64,000 nucleotides of DNA from Takakia lepidozioides (Eukaryota; Streptophyta; Takakiopsida; Takakiales; Takakiaceae), in contig CM060732.1 in NCBI GenBank assembly GCA_030704615.1, forward strand, positions 55,473,053-55,537,052. The letters are read 5' to 3'. The translations under genes and the position numbers were made by a program. The notes under the pieces are model-generated. The model had not been told where the DNA came from and did not search any database. It was given only the letters and a program-made list of their open reading frames with translations. How positions within the stretch are numbered: position 1 is the first letter of the stretch; each line of letters starts with the position of its first letter. This document shows, in pieces, positions 23,921-34,957 of this stretch.

Positions 23921-24006
23921 CAGGTGTCAAACTAAACTTGACACCTGACTTAACACTTGAACTAAATCCAAGTGTTAAATACAAATAACTAGATTTATTC
24001 TAGTTA
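23921..24006. repeat. Three consecutive perfect short hairpins
   Basis: CAGGTGTCAA pairs with TTGACACCTG (10-bp stem, 7-nt loop). TTAACACTTG pairs with CAAGTGTTAA (10 bp, 9-nt loop). TAACTAGA pairs with TCTAGTTA (8 bp, 5-nt loop). They are laid end to end, and TTGACACTT text recurs at about 24030. This could be the structured end of a mobile element or a regulatory RNA structure; the sequence alone does not decide. Confidence 0.65.
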
Positions 24007-24020
24007 ATTTCACACTGTGT

Positions 24021-24776
24021 TTATTTAACTTGACACTTCAAGAGAGTGCATGGTGGAGCGAGGTGTTGATGAGAGCTGGGCACAGTGTATGAATTGAGGG
24101 GCAAATATGCTAGACAGTTGAGAGAGTAGTGTTGTGTGGTTGCTGTGTGGCATAACTTAGGGGCCAGCTGAACTAGTAATGCCATTGTGCAGGATATTTC
24201 TCTTTTGTGATAGCATTGGGTTCTACATTTAGCTGTGCTTATGATGTTTGGCTCAGATTTTTGTTGGCAGGTCTTATTGATTGAGCTCGAGTTTTGGGCA
24301 CAACATACATAAACATTATTTGTATGATGTTGGTGGGAGTAACAGGCCATTGTTCTCCGTGGCACTGGGACATCCTTTCGCCCTTTGTTGCCATCCTTGT
24401 ATGAGAACGGTTCATTCCAAAGATCTAATCTCAGAGTTGTAATCCGGAGATGAAATGTCTGCAAAGTTTGCCAAGTATGATGGGAGGATTGGATGAGGGT
24501 ACTACAAGATTTGTTAGTAGAAGTAGCTTGGATTGTAATTTTTACGGTATTATGAGTAGAATTGTCATAGTACTGTAAACATATAGGGTATTCAGGGGGA
24601 TACCAAGTGTGTAGTGGGGAATTGTGGCATGCAATTCTGTAAGTGGTGTTGGTGAGAGAGCATGAATGAACATTCCAAGAGAAATGGTGCATAGCAGAGT
24701 AGTATTTGGGGAAAGAGAATACGATAGGTATTATTACAAGCAAAAGATATACAAGGGTGCAAAGCAATCTACTCAA
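24021..24776 (-). repeat. Minus-strand C-rich open tract (251 codons)
   Basis: The plus strand is G-rich and T-rich here, the mirror of the 7.4-14.2 kb and 21.4-22.3 kb tracts. The minus-strand frame stays open and begins with a hydrophobic stretch (LLCTLVYLLLVIIPIVFSFP), but the rest is His-, Thr- and Cys-rich without domain features. I read it as a G-poor repeat fragment in reverse orientation rather than a gene. Confidence 0.4.
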
Positions 24777-24999
24777 AGAGAACCAGTCTTTGGAGAGATA
24801 TGGTCGGAACTCATACTGCTTTCTAGTCCTGCCTGTTTTTTGGAGGAGTTGGCTGACTGATCAAAATCTGGTTCCAGGGTATTGTTGGTGTCCCGTTGTA
24901 ATTGCGCTAGTCATTGGGCCAAGGATTGCCGCCTGGCTGCGGGTCTATCGGGTAAATTTGCCAGTGGGCTTGGTAAGAGCAAAGGCAGACAGCTTAATC

Positions 25000-26365
25000 A
25001 TGAGTGTATTGAACTGGGCTTGGTAACCAGGATAGCGCCAGTTCTCAGCGAGTTCTGTGCTGTGATATTGATTCGTCTACCCATTAGGAAGACGTTCGTT
25101 TTGTTCTCCCACATGTTGTAGACAGTAGCATTCTTACATGTAATGTAGATCGTGCCTCCATGGAGAATTCGTTCATTTGATGGAGTATTGAGGAAGAAGG
25201 GTCTTGCAACATTCTCTCGTCCAAACAGCTGCAAGACAACATTGCAAATGACTTCTTGTGACGTGATAGCTCGAAGATTTTTAATGACAAACCGTGAGCG
25301 CGTCTCTTTTACCTTTGAAAGCTTCAGGCGGAATGACCTTTCCGCTTGTGGTCTGATTGCGTTCAGCTACCTGTAATATCTCATCCTCATGACGCAGACC
25401 TTGAATGAGGGCGAGTGCCCTGGTTTCCTCTGTTGCAGTGTATAGGAACCCAAAGCTAGATTCAACTCCAAGCTTGCCAACATATAAAATTTCGAGATCT
25501 AATCCTGCATTGTAGGCTTCGTATATGACATTGGCAGTAACTTGAGTTCCCTGGACGTACGTCTATCATGGTGGAGCCTTTGACATGAAGCGAGAGGCGG
25601 TCTCCACTGCTTTCTGTTTCGAAACTTTTTTCTACCTTTCCTTGGATGCTACTGCCCCTAGACATTTTGAGTATAAACGCGCAGTGGGGCGGAGCACTTC
25701 AGCGCCAAGAGGGATATTCATGTGTGCAAGGTGAGCCTGCGTCAGTTTCGTATTTTCCGAGCATTTCATTGCAGTTCCTTGTCTCTCGAAACGGATCAGG
25801 ATCTGGTATTCCACCGATAGCCCTGTGGAGGTGTGTATCTCGGTTCCCTTAGGTATCTGCATTAGATGTAGGAATTGACCTGCTTTGTTGTCCGGGCGCT
25901 GGGTAGGATATAATATCTGAGGAATCCGTGGAAACGCCTTGGGGCATTCAAGTAGTTCTGCAGCATACTCCTCGGGTGATAGTCCAAGTTGAAGCAATTC
26001 TGTAGGTGATCTGTATTCTTGTATGATTGGAGCATCGTAGACCTTAGCGAGCTCTCCATCGTGGCGAATCCAAGCCATAGTTGGAACGTGAATTCCATTT
26101 GGTTGTGCTGAGGTTCCTCAGAGCTGCGACCTCGTTTGCTGTTAGATGGTTGTTCCGCGTGAGAGCTGTCTGCGGTGCTGGCTGTGCGCTTGGCTGACAG
26201 AGATTGTGATGTATCCTTGGGGAGCGAGTCACCGAGTAGGAGTGTATCCATGTTGTTCTTGAACGTCGAGGAGTGCGACTGCGACATTGTCTGATCGTTT
26301 GCAAAGCTCGACGTTGGAGTGACTGGTTCAAGCATGATTTTTGAGTTGTTGGTGTTGAGTGGCAT
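25000..26365 (-). pseudogene. Retroelement ORF1/gag-like coding remnant
   Basis: The minus-strand translation starts near 26365 with a Ser/Thr/Asn-rich head containing a basic NSKRGR cluster (possible nuclear signal). It changes frame near 26.08 kb into TMAWIRHDGELAKVYDAP and LGLSPEEYAAELLECP, and after further breaks ends with GGTIYITCKNATVYNMW. An overlapping plus-strand zinc-knuckle-like CNCASHWAKDC occurs near 24.9 kb. The pieces suggest a multi-kilobase transposon frame in decay. The class is not identified. Confidence 0.4.
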
Positions 26366-27118
26366 CTAGTAATTTTTGGAGTTGCAATATAGAGGGGCCG
26401 ACTCATTGTAAATTATCCAAATGAGTTGCCTTTGGTGACGTGTGTAGGGCATGCGTGATTTTGTTGGCTGAGCTGGAGCTCTGGTATCGAATGCTGGGAC
26501 AATGACTTTGGCGGCGGCTAGTTTTAATGGAGTATCATTTAATGTGCATTGATGTTTATGATAAGACAGAGAAGGTGGATGGATATGGCACTTGGTGACG
26601 GCTAAGTGCTCCTGATGCATGAATTCATGGCGTTTGATGCTTATGGAGAAGCGTAATGAAGGCTCTGCAGCCTGATTCCAGGCCTAATTGCCATGTGCAT
26701 TGGCGGCTATGTCTTCACACTGGAAATGTGGCTGGAATTGAATGAGTCCAGGGTGTTTTGATGCTTCTGGACCTGCACATTGAGGGCTATGCAGCCTGGC
26801 ATCTGAAATTTAGGTCTGATTACCAGGCTTTTCATGCGCAAGTGCAGCTGGATCTTCGGTGGAGAGGCTTTTCCCTTACCTTTGGACTGGATCCCCAGAT
26901 GTAAGGGGGCTAGTGATGAAACCATTCCAGCTCCTCCTGATACTGCAATGAAGAAGAGGCTGTGGGCACTCCTGCTCCTCCCACTTGCTTCCTGGTTCTC
27001 TACAGCTCCATTCGGTGGTTCTCCTCTTCCATCTCTACGTCTAGCCTCATTGAGAGTAAGGTGAAGGTGCTGCGCAGTGCAATCGCCCCTCAATTGCACA
27101 TGGAGAGGTCATGGAAAT

Positions 27119-27382
27119 GCTCTTGTTGATCTCTGCTCCTTCCATCCTGGTTTGGCGATCATTATCAGTAGTGTCAGCCCCACGCTCACTGCCGGCAAGA
27201 TCAATAAAAGAAATTTTGCCAACGACACGGTTTCCTCTTGAGTTACTGCCTTCTGCTCTCTTGATAACAAGCTGAAGGATAGCATGAGATCTAGATGACT
27301 CTTCATTGGCACCGGTGGAGCCAGTGCTGCGAGCAGAGTTGCCCTTGTCAATAAACTCCTTCACCACCTCCACATCTGACAC
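27119..27382 (-). pseudogene. Kinesin-13 motor-domain fragment
   Basis: The frame encodes EFIDKGNSARSTGSTGANEE, SSRSHAILQLVIKR, ISFIDLAGSERGADTTDNDR and EGAEINKS. These cover the switch I (SSRSH) and switch II (DLAGSE) nucleotide-sensing loops of a kinesin motor, and GADTTDNDRQTR is typical of kinesin-13. Homology stops abruptly after INKS without a GT donor and is followed by unrelated sequence. Upstream it begins at VSDV next to a possible CCTAG acceptor. No other motor exons lie nearby. It is best read as a captured or retroposed gene piece within repetitive DNA. Confidence 0.75.
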
Positions 27383-27569
27383 TAGGTCCGAAGATTGGTC
27401 TGAAGAGAGAGCAAGTGCAGATGGCAGCTGCCCACCAGGTTCTGACAGAGTATCATCAGAGCTTGTCCCTGCATTAGGGATGGCTCGAGTGCTTGCATCA
27501 CGGAAAAGAGAGCCTAAAACTGCACGCATACGTTGATGGTGTTTCAAACAGTACACCTTGGTGGCCATT

Positions 27570-29271
27570 GGTAAGGGAATCTGTGAGAACTACATAGACG
27601 TGTTGGGAACTCGTAGGTAACTTGGGAGCAGTTTTTAATGGCGCAAACGTTTTGGTGTTAAAAATAAAAATAAAAAAAAAAACCCTTTTGATCTAATTTA
27701 AATGATTTAGAGCCTAATTGGTCATATCTTTGTCAAATGGACTCCGTTTGACTCAGTTTTTGGGGGGGTAGCTGCAGAAAGGGGAAATCTACCTATCTAC
27801 CTATCTGGTTTTAGTTTTTTGGACTCTGCTAAAAATCTATGGAATTTTTTGAGTGTGAGTGTGCTTTGAAAGATCCACAATTCTGTTTCTAGAACCTATT
27901 GTGGTCTACATGAGAGACAAATCTGGGGATGTCCTCCTTGTATGGCTGGGGGAAATGAGGACGTAATTGAAGGGCAGGTCTCTTCTCTTAGCCTGTGCAC
28001 ACAATGGGACAAGATTTATGTTTCTCAAGGAACTCAGACTGATTTGAGTGGGGAGTAGTTGGACGAGTTGATTGCATACTGGGAGTCAGGCATTAGCAAT
28101 AGACAACAAACTGCTGTAGTTGGCGTTGCGGGCCTCAATATTGCTTCGGACAGTCAGAATTCTGTTGGAGCGAGCAGTTCTGCAGTTGTAGGTGAAATAC
28201 CAAAGTGGGTGGAAGCTAGGCTTGGAACACAGCCAAAGACAGCCCCGGGGACCAAGGTGTTCAGCCACAAGGCCGTGGTGTACTAGAGCAAAGGAGCAGG
28301 AGCTACACAAGTTTTTGCAATCAGACATGGTTGCAGCCGGACACGCTCTGCACAAGGCAACCACGAGCGGGGGTTCATTAGCATTGACAAGTTTGTTCTA
28401 CTTGAAGGAGATGCAGTCATTCCCAATGAGGACACTCGCAACCGTCTCAAAGCTTTCGAGTTGAGAGACTGTCAGACCCTACCTTTATTTTCTTTAGTAT
28501 TCAGTGAGCGGGAGATAGGGAAGTATTGCTTTGTCTCTACCTGGCAAAAAGAGGAGGAGGGTTGGTTAGAGCGAGCTACTGTAGCTTAGGACAAGGTTAG
28601 TGGCAGGTTTCTAGACATAGATATATCTCTTACACCTTACCATCATGCAGAGCAAGGCACTTTGAGAGAAGTTTGGCAGTTGATAGCATAGATCAGGATT
28701 AGACTTGTTTGGTCGGGCCTCTATTCTTCCCCTCCCTCTCTTTACTATTTTCATTACTTTGTACCTGTAGTTGCCAAAGCCTCTCTTGGTGGAGGCCAGT
28801 CAGTCTGGGGTTTTTGGGCTGGGATATTCTGCAGGATCAGCATTGCAGATGGATTTTGGTGTGGGGGTGTTGATGTTTTGATTTCTTGTGTTTAGATCCC
28901 CCCCAACACCTGCATGCTTGACTGTGCGCCATGTTGGTTTTGTGTGGGCGCTTGCTTTCATAGGGATTAGGCCGGATTTGATCACCGGTCAATCCTAGAG
29001 TATGTTGTCGGTGGTGAGGCTGGAGTGATGACCAGCAAGACCACCAATGTTTCTTCTATGGTGAGACTGGGTTGATGACCAACCAACCATATGAGTTATT
29101 GCGGTGGATGCAGGTGCAGGTGCCCTTAGCCACTGGGATATGACCCTTAATCCGCAACAGGTGCTCACCCGTGTCACTATTAGAATTAGTACTAGAGCCT
29201 TATAGTGTTACGTGGGGGAGGTGCGGGTTGTGAGTGTCATCACGGAGTTACCCAAGGGTTTTGAGGGGAGT
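27570..29271. other. No gene recognised; possible 5' part of a gypsy-like element
   Basis: Short plus frames (for example VLLEGDAVIPNEDTRNRLKA near 28.4 kb and VFSEREIGKYCFVSTWQKEE near 28.5 kb) are broken by stops. They precede the gag-protease block in the same orientation and may belong to it. I found no convincing LTR or primer-binding site. Confidence 0.3.
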
Positions 29272-32106
29272 ATGGCTACAAGCAGTAACAGTGAGAGTGG
29301 GTTCACAAGACGAGGTATTTGGTTCAGACCATCTTTACCTTCACCCTCAACTAGTGCAGAGTCTGACACAGACTCGGAGGCTTCATCAACAGGTGTGCAG
29401 TTTCTTTTGCCATTGTTGTGGGACGACATGGAGGAGATGTATGGAGCTACCAAGGGGCCTCGTAGGTACTCTGGACCTATGGGCACAATCGAGCTGGATG
29501 ACTTTATCCAAGAGTTCGACAGCTGGTGTGATTTGCAGCAGATGCGCAATCCACAGCTGTTCACCCCATTCATGGCGTGGAAGGGACTGTTCCAGCATTT
29601 GGAAGGCCCGCCTATGGACGATTACCACGAGTTCAGGCGATGACATGAAGCAGAGATTGAGGAGTGGAGGATGTATTGGTCACCTGACTACGTTTTCATT
29701 ATTCGAGGCACGACGCGACAAGTAGCTGCATCAGCACCAATATCTCCCACTGCCAGCACTAGTAGTGGAACAAGTAGTGCAGGTACTTCTGCAGGTGGTA
29801 CCAGTTCAAAAGGTGCTACTACTCCTCCTGCCACGACTACAACACATGTGCCTAGATTCAACCCGGTGGTGGAGTTCTTCCAGGAGTTGCGGACGAACTA
29901 CCAAGGCGTACGGACAGAGAAGTTGCGAAGTTTGCAAGACTTCCAGCACAAATCCAGTGAGAGCTTGCGAGAGGCCTACACTCGTATGAGGCGCTTGATA
30001 AGTGCGACCCAAGGGATTACTGAAGCTCAGGCAGTCCTGTTCTGGTATGGAATTTTGGACAAGGAGCTCAGGAGAAGGGTGCGGGATGCAACCCTGTTAC
30101 AAGCGGCCCAACCCACATTAGCAGATATGTTTCTGCTGGCTGAGCGGATTGAGCTCAACATGGTGGAGGAGCGAGTTGTTACCATTAGATTTGGCAAGAA
30201 CATGCCTGCACGAGGCGCAGCTGCCAGACAATAGGTACAAGGGACTGCCCAACAGCGTGGTCAGGGTGGCAAGGATGCCCAACCCAAATTCCATGGAGCT
30301 TACAGGGGACCTCAGGTGCAGAAGCCAGTAGCTTCTTTTGCAGGCCAACAACAACCAGGGGTGGTATGTTGGACATGTGGAGGACCCCTTGTCAAGAAAA
30401 ATTGCCCAGAGAGTGGCAAAAGGTCGGCACAAGCACAGCCTGCACAATTGCAGTGTGGGCATTGTGACAAGTATGGGCATGGAGATGCCCAGTGTTATGA
30501 TTTGCACCCTGAGTTGCGGCAAGGCCAGTTCCAAGAGAACAATGGTGGCCGAGGGCGAGCTGGAGCACCTCAGAGAGGACGAGGTGGTCAGGCACAAGGT
30601 GTAGGACGAGGGCAAGCACAGTATGGCCAAGGACGTGGAGATCAGGGCGTTGACCAAGGCATGGCCAACCGGCTTCAGCAACTAGAGCAAAGGCTTGCTG
30701 CCATGGCCACAGCTCAGGTGGTACCAGCTCCAAGACCTGAGGGTCCACCTCATGTTCATCCTCAGCAGCGTCATCCTGACGGAGGAGACATAAGAGGCAT
30801 GGGATTTATGTGTGGGGCAGCACTACCACTAGTGCACGGTAGAGTCTGCTGCAGCCATCACTCGAGGAGCAGTACGAGTTCCTGAGCCACGAGGTGCAGA
30901 GGTGGAGTTAGATCCACAGCGTGGGGAGGCAAGCCGTCAGGCTAGATTGTCTCAATCATTCATCTTGGGGGAGACAGTGTCGACGACATCCATGGCACCT
31001 AGTTCTCGTCCGACAGATACAGAGGCCGTTATTGTGCCATTGGGGAGAGCTACACGTGCAGCACTGGCACCTGTTGCCAAGGCTAGTGCAGCCAGTGTGT
31101 TGTTGGGGCAGCCACCTCTATGTGTCAAGCCCCACTGTTCTCGGCAACCATGATTGCGACGCCGGGGGTAAGACCAGCTGCAGTGTTCAGACTAGCAGCA
31201 ACACTCTGTGAGAGTGGGGAGGTCACTTCATCTTCTGTGGAGTTAGTGGAGGGTGTAGTGGCAGAGGGATCCTCGGATTTGAGGGTCAAGACTGCCACGG
31301 CTGCGCCATGGCAAGCTGCAGCTGTCAGGTTGACAGAGCTGCCAGCTAGGCCAGCCTTTGAGCGCGCCATGGTGACACCTAGAGTTGTCTTGTTAGACAA
31401 CCAGGATGACATTTTCTCTTTGAGTGGACCGGCAGACAAGAGGTACCGGCCACTGTGGGTCTTGTTGGACTCGGGAGCTCAGCCACTGATGTTGGGCAGA
31501 GCTGCTATTGCAGGTTTGGGCCTCATGGAGGCGGACATGGAGCCTTGTCCTTTCCAGATACAGACATCTTTGGGAGGATCAGAGCAGGCTCGGGGCATGA
31601 CACGGCGTGAGTTGGCCATTAAACTACAGCCGGATCATCCTAAAGATGGCTCAGTGATGCGAGCCAAGGCCATTGTGACAGATGCGGTCTCTTACAATGT
31701 CCTCGTTGGTGGGGCAGTGTTATATCCCATGGGCTTCACCCTGGATTTTTGGGAGGAGTCAGCATCCTACAGGCCTGGATGGCAGTCAGGGGATGGTCGT
31801 CGTGTACAGCTCCCTGTGACATTCATTGGGGGTGTTGCTGCTGCCCAGCGGGGCAAGATGCCAACACTAGCAGCCTTCATAGCTGCAGTTAGTTGGCCTG
31901 GAGAGTTGCTGGAGGGCAATGCCCATGCAGAGGATGTGCCACCTCCAGCAGAGCAGGATGACATGCATGGTACAGCGGAGTTGCCTGCCATGGTTGCTCA
32001 CACTCCATTGTGGGGTACGAGCAAGGATTTTTACTGCTCCATCCTCGTGATGGACATATGTATGTGGAGATATTTGGCTGAGAAAGACATGGCTTTATTG
32101 ATTTAA
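29272..32106 (+). mobile_element. Ty3/gypsy-like retroelement gag and aspartic protease, decayed
   Basis: From ATG 29272 a gag-like frame runs with an in-frame TGA at 29641 and TAG at 30232. It contains a capsid-like stretch (PVVEFFQELRTNY, RSLQDFQHKSSESLREAYTR) and then zinc-knuckle-like cysteines (CWTCGGP, CGHCDKYGHGDAQC) in a Gln/Gly/Arg-rich tail. After two frame shifts, a frame from 31120 contains WVLLDSGAQPLMLG, the catalytic D-S-G of a retroviral-type aspartic protease. No RT, RNase H or integrase follows: the element is cut off near 32.1 kb, 80 nt before a ligase exon. Confidence 0.75.
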
Positions 32107-32181
32107 GAGAATGAATGTTTTATGTAATCCAGAATGCTTCATTTTACAGTGATTACTGATCTCGTTTGTTTTTATGAGCAG

Positions 32182-32244
32182 TATGAGGCGGCTCTGGAGC
32201 TAGCATCACAGGGCTTTGCAACCCTTCCAAGCTTCCTTATACGG
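32182..32244 (+). CDS. Probable downstream exon of the D-Ala-D-Ala ligase
   Basis: The 63-nt exon is flanked by GAGCAG and GTGTGC, is phase 0 on both sides, and encodes YEAALELASQGFATLPSFL plus two residues. This matches the ligase segment after the conserved FDK (Y-x-A-x-L-E-L-x-x-x-G-F-x-T-x-P-x-F-L), which follows FVGT in the family. It lies on the same strand as the 5' exons at 5.7-7.4 kb. The short piece between FVGT and FDK, and all later exons, were not found. If both belong to one gene, the intervening intron is about 24.8 kb. Confidence 0.6.
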
Positions 32245-32431
32245 GTGTGCTTCCTTAATCTTTCTGAAAGTTTATGTTGGGTGATAAGCACTACATCATA
32301 GTTAAAAACGGGTTTTCAAGACAATGCTTAGTAGTAATGCAAATAGCTTTCTAACCTCAGAACGACTGCAATTACTGAGTGAAATCCTTAGATCAAGAAA
32401 GTCAATTGAAGTGGATATTGGTTGTTGTGAA

Positions 32432-32559
32432 TAACGAGAGCATATATGGAGTAAATGCTGGCCATGGCACCAACAGTCGACTGTTTGATATAGTTGGTAA
32501 AGTTGGTTCACCCAGGGTGAGGTGAACAACTACCACAACAGTCAATGTTCGTGTCAATG
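32432..32559 (+). repeat. Left inverted-repeat arm
   Basis: About 128 nt, matched in reverse at 34958-35113 with few substitutions apart from indels. It contains GGTGAGGTGAAC and a nearby GTTCACC that can pair. Confidence 0.75.
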
Positions 32560-32771
32560 TACTGCTATTGTATATTTCTTTCCCTCTGGGTTCTTTGCAC
32601 TCAATGCACCTCACATGTTAGACTAGCATCCATAGGGAATTTTCAACTGAGTTGTTATTGTCTCGCAGCTTGAGGTCACTCCCTTTTTACTTGCCCCAAC
32701 ATCAGTTGATGACGATCAACAGGATGTGTCGGCTGGTCCTTCAGAGGAGAAGACAGTACCACCGGCCTGCT

Positions 32772-34386
32772 TTACTCAAGTGCTAACAACTGCCGGACAT
32801 GCTTATGCTTCATCAGGGCACCTCCCTTTGCACCATCCGGCCATTTTATCCTGCTGCTTAAGAAAGGAGGGTAAGTGGTCATTCCCTCCGGCCCAGCCCA
32901 ATCGAAGTCAATAAAACAAACTTGACGCGTAGTCAAATTCACCATTATGTTACTGAGCCGCACATCACCACGAACAGCCCTCAACTTCAATATGTGGACT
33001 TGGTCCAGGGCTGCCCCAACGCATGCTTTGCATTGTTCCCATTCGTGGGGAGCCATCTGCTTCTTCGCTAGTTATGAACGTACTTCACCCAGAGGAAACC
33101 ACCCTTCACCAACAACCAAATACTGCATTGTTATGGTCTTCCAATCTCCGGGCCAAGCAGTAACACTGACTAATTCAAGGGCACATCCAGCAAAACACCA
33201 ACTGCGGTGTACCGCCTCACCATAGCGCTGAGAAAATTTGACAATCACCGGTTTGCCACCAGACTCCACAAAATATACTAGACACTGTCCTACTCGAGTA
33301 ACTCGAGCCGGAGGATATTCTTCTGCTAAGTGATAGGGCCAGCATGCTACCGAAACCCTTTTCCTGCTTGTAGTTATCTGCAGTCTGTCGTAAAACGTAC
33401 GAAGCTCCAACAACAGCTGCACCAAAGCTCTAAGTACTCGAGCCAAATGCTCTATGTACCGCTCATCAGCCAGCCTAAAGAGATGCAGACTAGCTGTTAG
33501 CGGCTCAATCACTGGATGCTTATGAAACACCGCACCATTGATGCGTATATGCGGGCCAACAACCTCAATCAAAACGATTGGGCAGCAAGATGAAAGATGG
33601 GAAGTTTCTGCAAGACTGGCCCACTGCGCATATGGTGTAAGGTACTCTGCATAATACATGCCAGATTCCATGTAGGCATCGCCAGTTAAATCACATTCTG
33701 GCTTGACTTCTATAATCGCAAGTAGTTGGTTCCCGCTGAAGATAGCTGGATCTAGCTCCTCCATAGCAGGGCGCCCTAGTTCTTTCACTTCAAAACGATC
33801 AGGATGTTGTATCTCGAGGATTTCTTGTATGACCTGTACCAATTGCTTTTTGCGGCATTCCTTAGAAAGAAAGTACCCTTGCATACTACACAATGCCTCC
33901 ACGGCCTTCCAACAATTTGTTGAAATTTCTTCTTGTCCATGCAACTGGTCCCGAAATAATGCAAAATACCTATGCGCCAATTGTATTGGCATACCAGTAG
34001 CTAAGGCTAGGCGATGGTTGTGGAGCACTGGTCCCCCTGAGGACTCCTGCAGCTTCCACATAGTTTTGTGCTGCTTCGCAGCTACTGATGGCGAGATCTT
34101 AGCATCCTAGAACCGTCGAATATGGTCTGCTTCGTCGGTCACTGTGGCAGAGACCCCCCCCAAGTAAATGAGACAGAGGTTCAGCAACTATCCAATTCTG
34201 AGCTGCATTATCTGATAAAATCGAATCATACGGCTGACCTATGTCCCTCTGAAGGATATGCTATCTGAATAGATACATACCTGCCTAAGAAGTAGGTAGC
34301 TCTTCTCGCAAACAAGCCAATAGAAGCTCGTCGGTTGGAGGGTCCTTGTCATCGACCGCCTTTGGATCTTCAGGAGACATGCCCAT
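32772..34386 (-). pseudogene. Crinkler-like PD-(D/E)XK nuclease-protein kinase fusion, interrupted by two in-frame stops
   Basis: Proteins of this build are known mainly from fungal and oomycete genomes and are discussed as Crinkler-type effectors, also present in some free-living eukaryotes. A first short exon (ATG 34386, TDELLLACLREEL) probably precedes an intron. The main frame reads from about 34250 to 32772 and is broken only by TAG at 34107-34109 and TAA at 33072-33074, with no frame shift between them. The N-terminal half has an E-x-K core, LLAIIEVKPE, preceded by an acidic LDP, and then CCPIVLIEVVGPHIRI. The C-terminal half is kinase-like: VIVKFS (Lys), RGDVRLSNIMV (catalytic loop with RGD for HRD) and IDFDWAG (DFG as DFD). 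The low damage suggests recent inactivation. Stops might instead be assembly errors. It sits inside the ligase gene span, opposite in direction. Confidence 0.7.
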
Positions 34387-34687
34387 GATTGCAAAGGAAA
34401 ATTGCGCAGCAGAATTAACATTCTCTCAACCCCCTCCTCTGCCATCTCGCCTATAACCAGCACCTCCTCCTCCTCTTACACTGCTCTGCTCAAACCTCGA
34501 CTACCGAAATGGGTCTACGAATGAGTCACCAACCCCACACACTCTCCCTACTTATCAACACACTTTTGCTAATTTCTTTGCTAATCTTGGATCTTTTTTT
34601 TTTGTTCATTTGCATGTTTTGGGATCCTTCGCTGCTATTTCATGGTTTCTTTTCTCTATTTTTCAGGACAAAAAAAATCCCTTCTTG

Positions 34688-34933
34688 ATGGTGAAGGAGA
34701 TAGCTAGCTTTGGCGCCCGAGGCCTCTTTCAATGTGAGCCTGCAAGGTGCGGATGTTTGAATTTGTATGTGCGAGACGATAGGTTTGATGAGGATACCAA
34801 GGAGCTCATGGATGAAACTGTACTGGCCAGTATAGATATTCACTCAGTCTGGCCATACCAATCAGGGTTCATTTCTCCCAAGCTCGTTGCAGACGTACCC
34901 CAACTAATCCTCACACCCACTTGTTCACTATAG
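34688..34933 (+). CDS. Hypothetical open frame inside the inverted-repeat unit
   Basis: The product starts MVKEIASFGARGLFQCEP and contains NLYVRDDRFDEDTKELMD. A strong acceptor-like TTTTTCAG lies just upstream at about 34668, so it could be an exon. No family is recognised. It ends shortly before the right repeat arm and runs opposite to the nuclease-kinase frame. Confidence 0.25.
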   Translation: MVKEIASFGARGLFQCEPARCGCLNLYVRDDRFDEDTKELMDETVLASIDIHSVWPYQSGFISPKLVADVPQLILTPTCSL

Positions 34934-34957
34934 CTCCTCATGTGACCTATGTAGTGA

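Noticed and set aside
24877-24960. Plus-strand zinc knuckle (CNCASHWAKDC)
   Set aside because: One residue short between the first cysteines, broken frame, and surrounded by minus-strand coding remnants; noted only as a hint.
32669-32800. Further ligase exon (EVTPFLLAPTSVDD) after a CGCAG acceptor
   Set aside because: Similarity to the ligase PT-E-V region is too weak, and it overlaps the end of the nuclease-kinase frame.
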